Of a DNA stretch of 64,000 nucleotides, positions 61,046 to 64,000 are shown one piece after another. Source of the stretch: Lutjanus erythropterus (Eukaryota > Chordata > Actinopteri > Lutjaniformes > Lutjanidae); contig CM034601.1 in the NCBI GenBank assembly GCA_020091685.1, positions 17,599,320-17,663,319 on the forward strand, read 5' to 3'. Position 1 is the stretch's first letter; every line of letters starts with the position of its first letter. The position numbers and the translations under genes were made by a program. The notes beneath the pieces are model-generated. The model was not told where the DNA came from. It saw only the letters and a list, made by a program, of their open reading frames with translations, and did not search any database.

Positions 61046-62985
61046 CTGAAAACCAGGACACAGCACAAGGTGAGAAAAATATTTCTATCTGTCCTTGTCA
61101 CACACACAAACACACACACACACACACACAACCTTACCTTTGCTTTCTGCATGACGTTCCCCTTGGAGGAGGCATAAAGAGACGGAGGGCGTTTACGAAG
61201 CTCAGATGCAGAGTTCACCGGCACGGTCTCATTGTAAACTTTTTCAACCTTACTGCCTTGTGCCTGCATGCACACATACACAGACAAAAACACAAAGGTC
61301 AGATTTTGCTCATTTAAAGCAAAAGTTTAACACTTTGGGAAATATCGAGGAGCACTTCAGTTGCACTGTTTTAAAATTTGCCACGGTCGACATTTTAATT
61401 GTACTCGATATGAGTCCCGCAAAGGATGCCTGTAATCATTTTTGGATACCAAAAGGAAATAAACAAATGCACATATTTGGAAAAATCAGTCAGAATTCTT
61501 TGTGTTTCAGTTTTTCGAGGCATTTCCTCATCAAAGTTTAAACAACACAGATATGTTGTGTTTTAGTGTTCTTCTCAGTGCAGCTCCCATAGGCTTCAGT
61601 AGAGCTGGCACCAAAGTTTGGCACCAAGCAGAGCACTGGGATGTAATGGTCCTTCCTTTTTTTTAGTTTCCTTGGAGCCTTGTCATTATTGTAAGGTTGC
61701 CTGGCAACCAGAGGAGAGGTCACTGCCCACAGGTAAGAAACAGTCCAGCACATAACTCCCTGTAAATCAGCAACTTGATGTTTTCAGGCTTTGGTTTTAA
61801 ACAGACAAGATGAAACGAGTTAATTAGGGAGGCTTTGGAAATGCTGGTAGGCAGATTTTGTTTTATCTTTGGACAGAGCCAAGCTAGCGGTTTCCAATCA
61901 TTATGCTATGCTAATTGGCTGCAGGCTGTAGCTTCGTATTTAGCATACAGACACAAATCTTCTCATCTAACTGTCAGCTAGAAGGTGAATAAGCATATAT
62001 ACCAGAATGTCAAACTATTTCAAAGCAGTGAAACTCTGAAATAATACAATAATAAGCAAAAACTCCAGTGATGGGACACAGATCTGACACATAACAACAC
62101 TCCTGGTTCTACCAGAGAACAGGGCGAATTTAGGGTCTTAAGTTAAATTCATGAGTTCATTAAGATGCAAAGCCATTGTATGTCTATGCTATGTGGCCAG
62201 ATACAAACGACAGGATACATTTCTTAATGAAGAAGAATTATGCAGGAGAGCGTCTCTACCTTGACGCTGATCTTGGTGTCAGTGGGCGGACCCAGTGCTC
62301 CTCTAGCCAGTGATTTCTTCAGGTTTTCTTTGACCTCTGTCAGTCTGAGCTCCAGCTCCACCCTCTCCTCCTCTTTCTGTTTACACAGCGTCTCCAGCTT
62401 GGCTAACCGCTGTTCCACACCATGACCTGCACACACACAGACACACACAGACACACACTCGTAGTCAGCGCTGCTACTAAGCTGAAGTCTAAACAGTGCT
62501 GCATGTGTGATTTGTCTCTGACCTGTGACGCTCTTCATCTCCTCCTTCACCTCCCTCTTCTCCCTGCGGAGGGAAATCAGCTCATTTCTGAGCTCTTCCT
62601 TTTGCTTCTCCAGCTCCTCTTTCTGGGTCAGGTACCGCCTGGCGTCCTCTTCTGCACGCGTCTTCCCATACCGTCCATACTGATTTACATCTAACAGAAC
62701 ACGTGGAGCAATATAAGTAGACGGTGCAGATTTATGGTGAGAAACTTCTAGTTTTCGCCACAGTCGTGACCAGAAGAAGCCTGATGTAACATATCTAGCT
62801 TTTTCATGTCAAGAAGGGAGCAACAGAAAAATCTTCATATGAATCATCTCATTTTTATGTATGAAAGGACACTTACTGGAGGCGTGTCTCTTAACGGCGG
62901 CCTGTTGCTCCGTTTTTTCAGAGTCCCTGCTGGAGAAGGAGGCATGGCGTCTCACCTGTCCAGCCCTGCTCTCAACATCCACCTC
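61019..62985 (-). CDS. afap1l1: afap1l1, C-terminal coding exons (coiled coil)
   Basis: Role (family knowledge): AFAP1-family adaptors bind and crosslink actin filaments and link Src signalling to the cytoskeleton; AFAP1L1 associates with podosomes. Seen: five in-phase minus-strand exons (62877-62985, 62523-62690, 62260-62426, 61138-61263, 61019-61045). They encode [38 protein letters not shown], an EEERVELELRLTEVKENLKK coiled coil, SELRKRPPSLYASSKGNVMQ and EWESKKAT then stop. Human AFAP1L1 has the same blocks ([29 protein letters not shown]). The two PH domains and start would lie beyond the window's right edge. It is tail to tail with fgf13. a/b paralogue not determined. Confidence 0.9.
61138..61263 (-). 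CDS. afap1l1: afap1l1 penultimate coding exon
   Basis: The acceptor (minus) is tgtgtgcatgcag and the donor AAAG/gtaagg; 126 nt in phase 0. It encodes AQGSKVEKVYNETVPVNSAS and ELRKRPPSLYASSKGNVMQK, AK. (TG)n lies on both intron sides. Confidence 0.9.
61264..62259 (-). other. afap1l1 intron
   Basis: Intron between the coiled-coil exon and the penultimate exon; nothing else supported. Confidence 0.6.
62260..62426 (-). CDS. afap1l1: afap1l1 coiled-coil exon 2
   Basis: The acceptor (minus) is a tgtgtgtgcag run with no pyrimidine tract; donor CAAG/gtagag. It encodes GHGVEQRLAKLETLCKQKEE, ERVELELRLTEVKENLKKSL and ARGALGPPTDTKISVK. Heptad-like and highly charged. Confidence 0.92.
62523..62690 (-). 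CDS. afap1l1: afap1l1 coiled-coil exon 1
   Basis: The acceptor (minus) is gtgttctgttag and the donor CACAG/gtcaga. It encodes [40 protein letters not shown] and LRREKREVKEEMKSVTG, matching the AFAP1L1 block [20 protein letters not shown]. Confidence 0.93.
62877..62985 (-). CDS. afap1l1: afap1l1 coding exon before the coiled coil
   Basis: The acceptor (minus) is gtacttcctacag and the donor CTCCA/gtaagt. It encodes EVDVESRAGQVRRHASFSSR and [17 protein letters not shown]. The repeated RRHAS/KRHAS basic-Ser motifs match human AFAP1L1 and look like basophilic kinase sites. Confidence 0.88.
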
Positions 62986-63369
62986 CTGTAGGAAGTACAT
63001 TTTTTTTATTTTCATCATTTAACTAACATAATCAAAAAGCAGAGTGCAGGGAAAATAACGGTAAGATAAAATAATAGTAATGGCGACTAAAGTGAAATAA
63101 AATACAAAATGATTGAGAATAAATAAACCAAAATCATTCTCAGAGCACAAATGTCTCTGTTCTATATAGAATCAAGACAAATCTAAATGAGTTGGGCATT
63201 ATATGTAATTGCATGGGGAATTATATGTAATTTCATCATTTAGCTGATGTTTAACATCCATCCACAAATTCAAACATGAGCTACAGCAGAAGAATAGAGG
63301 CAGACTCTCAGAATAATTGAAGTCATTTTATATAAATTGAAACTGAACATAACAGGAAGTAGAGGCAGA

Positions 63370-63616
63370 TTAAAGGGATAGTTTGGGTGATTTGAAGCGG
63401 GGTTGTATGAGGTACTTATCGATAGTCAGTGTATTAACTACAGTAGATGGAGGTCAGCATGCTCCCAGTCTGGAGACGTAGCAGGAAGGGAGTGCTGGTG
63501 TAGGAAGCTGAGCGAGGTACTGCTGAGGACAGGGTCAACAGCAAAATGTACTTTCAGCATCCAACCAAAAAAATCAATATGAGTAAGTAAGTGTACACTA
63601 TATTTAGAATATTTTC
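63370..63616 (+). repeat. single-arm copy of the 54.3-kb foldback family
   Basis: It shares agcggggttgtatgaggt, agtcagtgtattaactacag and gtgctggtgtaggaagct with 54285-54400 and with the reverse complement of 54765-54912. Its right part (ctgctgaggacagggtcaac) is shared with about 630-650. Confidence 0.65.
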
Positions 63617-64000
63617 ACAGCTTTATCCTGCTGTCAGGCGGACTTTTCTGATGGGACTTTGAACTGGGAGCTGCAGCACTCCTGCAGTTTTCTATCTTTG
63701 TTCCAGATACGTGGTGCGTTAAATTTAGTTTTGACTTTTGGGACAGAGAGCAAACCCAGATGACCTGAGAGGTCTGGATGGTTCGTAATGTAGCAGAAAT
63801 CAGTGCTTTAAACACCAACAGCAGTATTTTAAAATCAGTTCTTTGGCAGACAGGAAGCCGGAGTAAAGACCTCAGAACTGGAGTGATGTGTTTTTCGGTC
63901 TAGTGAGGACACGAGCAGCAGCCTTATGAATCGGCTGCAGCTGTCTGATTGTTTTTTAGACAGACATTCAAAGACAGTGTTACAGTAGCCAAGTAGACTG
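63617..64000 (+). repeat. high-copy teleost interspersed repeat, cut by window end
   Basis: Phrases gatgacctgagaggtctgga, ctttggcagacaggaagccg, agacctcagaactggagtga and cagctgtctgattg are hallmarks of an abundant teleost repeat I recognise. It probably belongs with the copy at 8285-8760. Confidence 0.6.

Larger units (their letters stand above)
62986..64000. other. afap1l1 intron (continues past the window)
   Basis: It contains a single-arm copy of the foldback family (63370-63620) followed by the interspersed repeat at 63617-64000. No exon seen. Confidence 0.5.

Overview
The window is vertebrate nuclear DNA, almost certainly from a teleost fish. It has small coding exons with GT/AG introns, dense (CA/TG)n microsatellites, many short inverted-repeat elements of teleost type, and orthologues of human Xq27 genes in compact form. 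It is not prokaryotic: no operons, CRISPR arrays or plasmid/phage features are visible. Exon boundaries were placed by eye from reading frame, splice consensus and phase agreement; every exon junction reported inside a gene keeps the frame.

Layout. (1) About 216-2253, plus strand: the last four coding exons of an mcf2/DBL-family Rho guanine-nucleotide exchange factor, ending in an SH3 domain. (2) 9686-17387, minus strand: a complete eight-exon coagulation factor IX gene (signal/propeptide, Gla, two EGF domains, long activation peptide, trypsin-like protease). (3) 28720-57556, plus strand: fgf13 (FHF2), with three alternative first exons (1Y-like 28720, 1U-like 38436, 1S 45246), all phase-compatible with four shared exons; the 3' UTR runs to about 58.7 kb. 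(4) 61019-62985, minus strand: the last five coding exons of afap1l1, tail to tail with fgf13; its 5' part lies beyond the window.

The order and orientations mcf2> <F9 fgf13> are those of human Xq27 (mirrored), while afap1l1 (human 5q32) marks a lineage-specific junction. The genes do not form one pathway: a Rho-GEF, a secreted vitamin K-dependent clotting zymogen, an intracellular sodium-channel/microtubule-binding FGF homologue and an actin-binding adaptor are linked by ancient synteny.

Between genes and in introns the window is rich in non-autonomous repeats: foldback/MITE-like elements (5.5, 18.0, 33.4, 36.0, 47.5, 54.3, 59.8 kb), a degenerate satellite (22.9-23.5 kb), a palindromic GAACC/GGTTC satellite (41-42 and 43.7-44.3 kb) with a LINE 3' fragment inside it, and many dinucleotide arrays. 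Points most worth a second look: lysine instead of arginine at the F9 activation site, a roughly threefold longer F9 activation peptide, loss of both EGF1 O-glycan motifs, the short 1U exon of fgf13, and five 3' splice sites whose pyrimidine tract is a (TG)n array.
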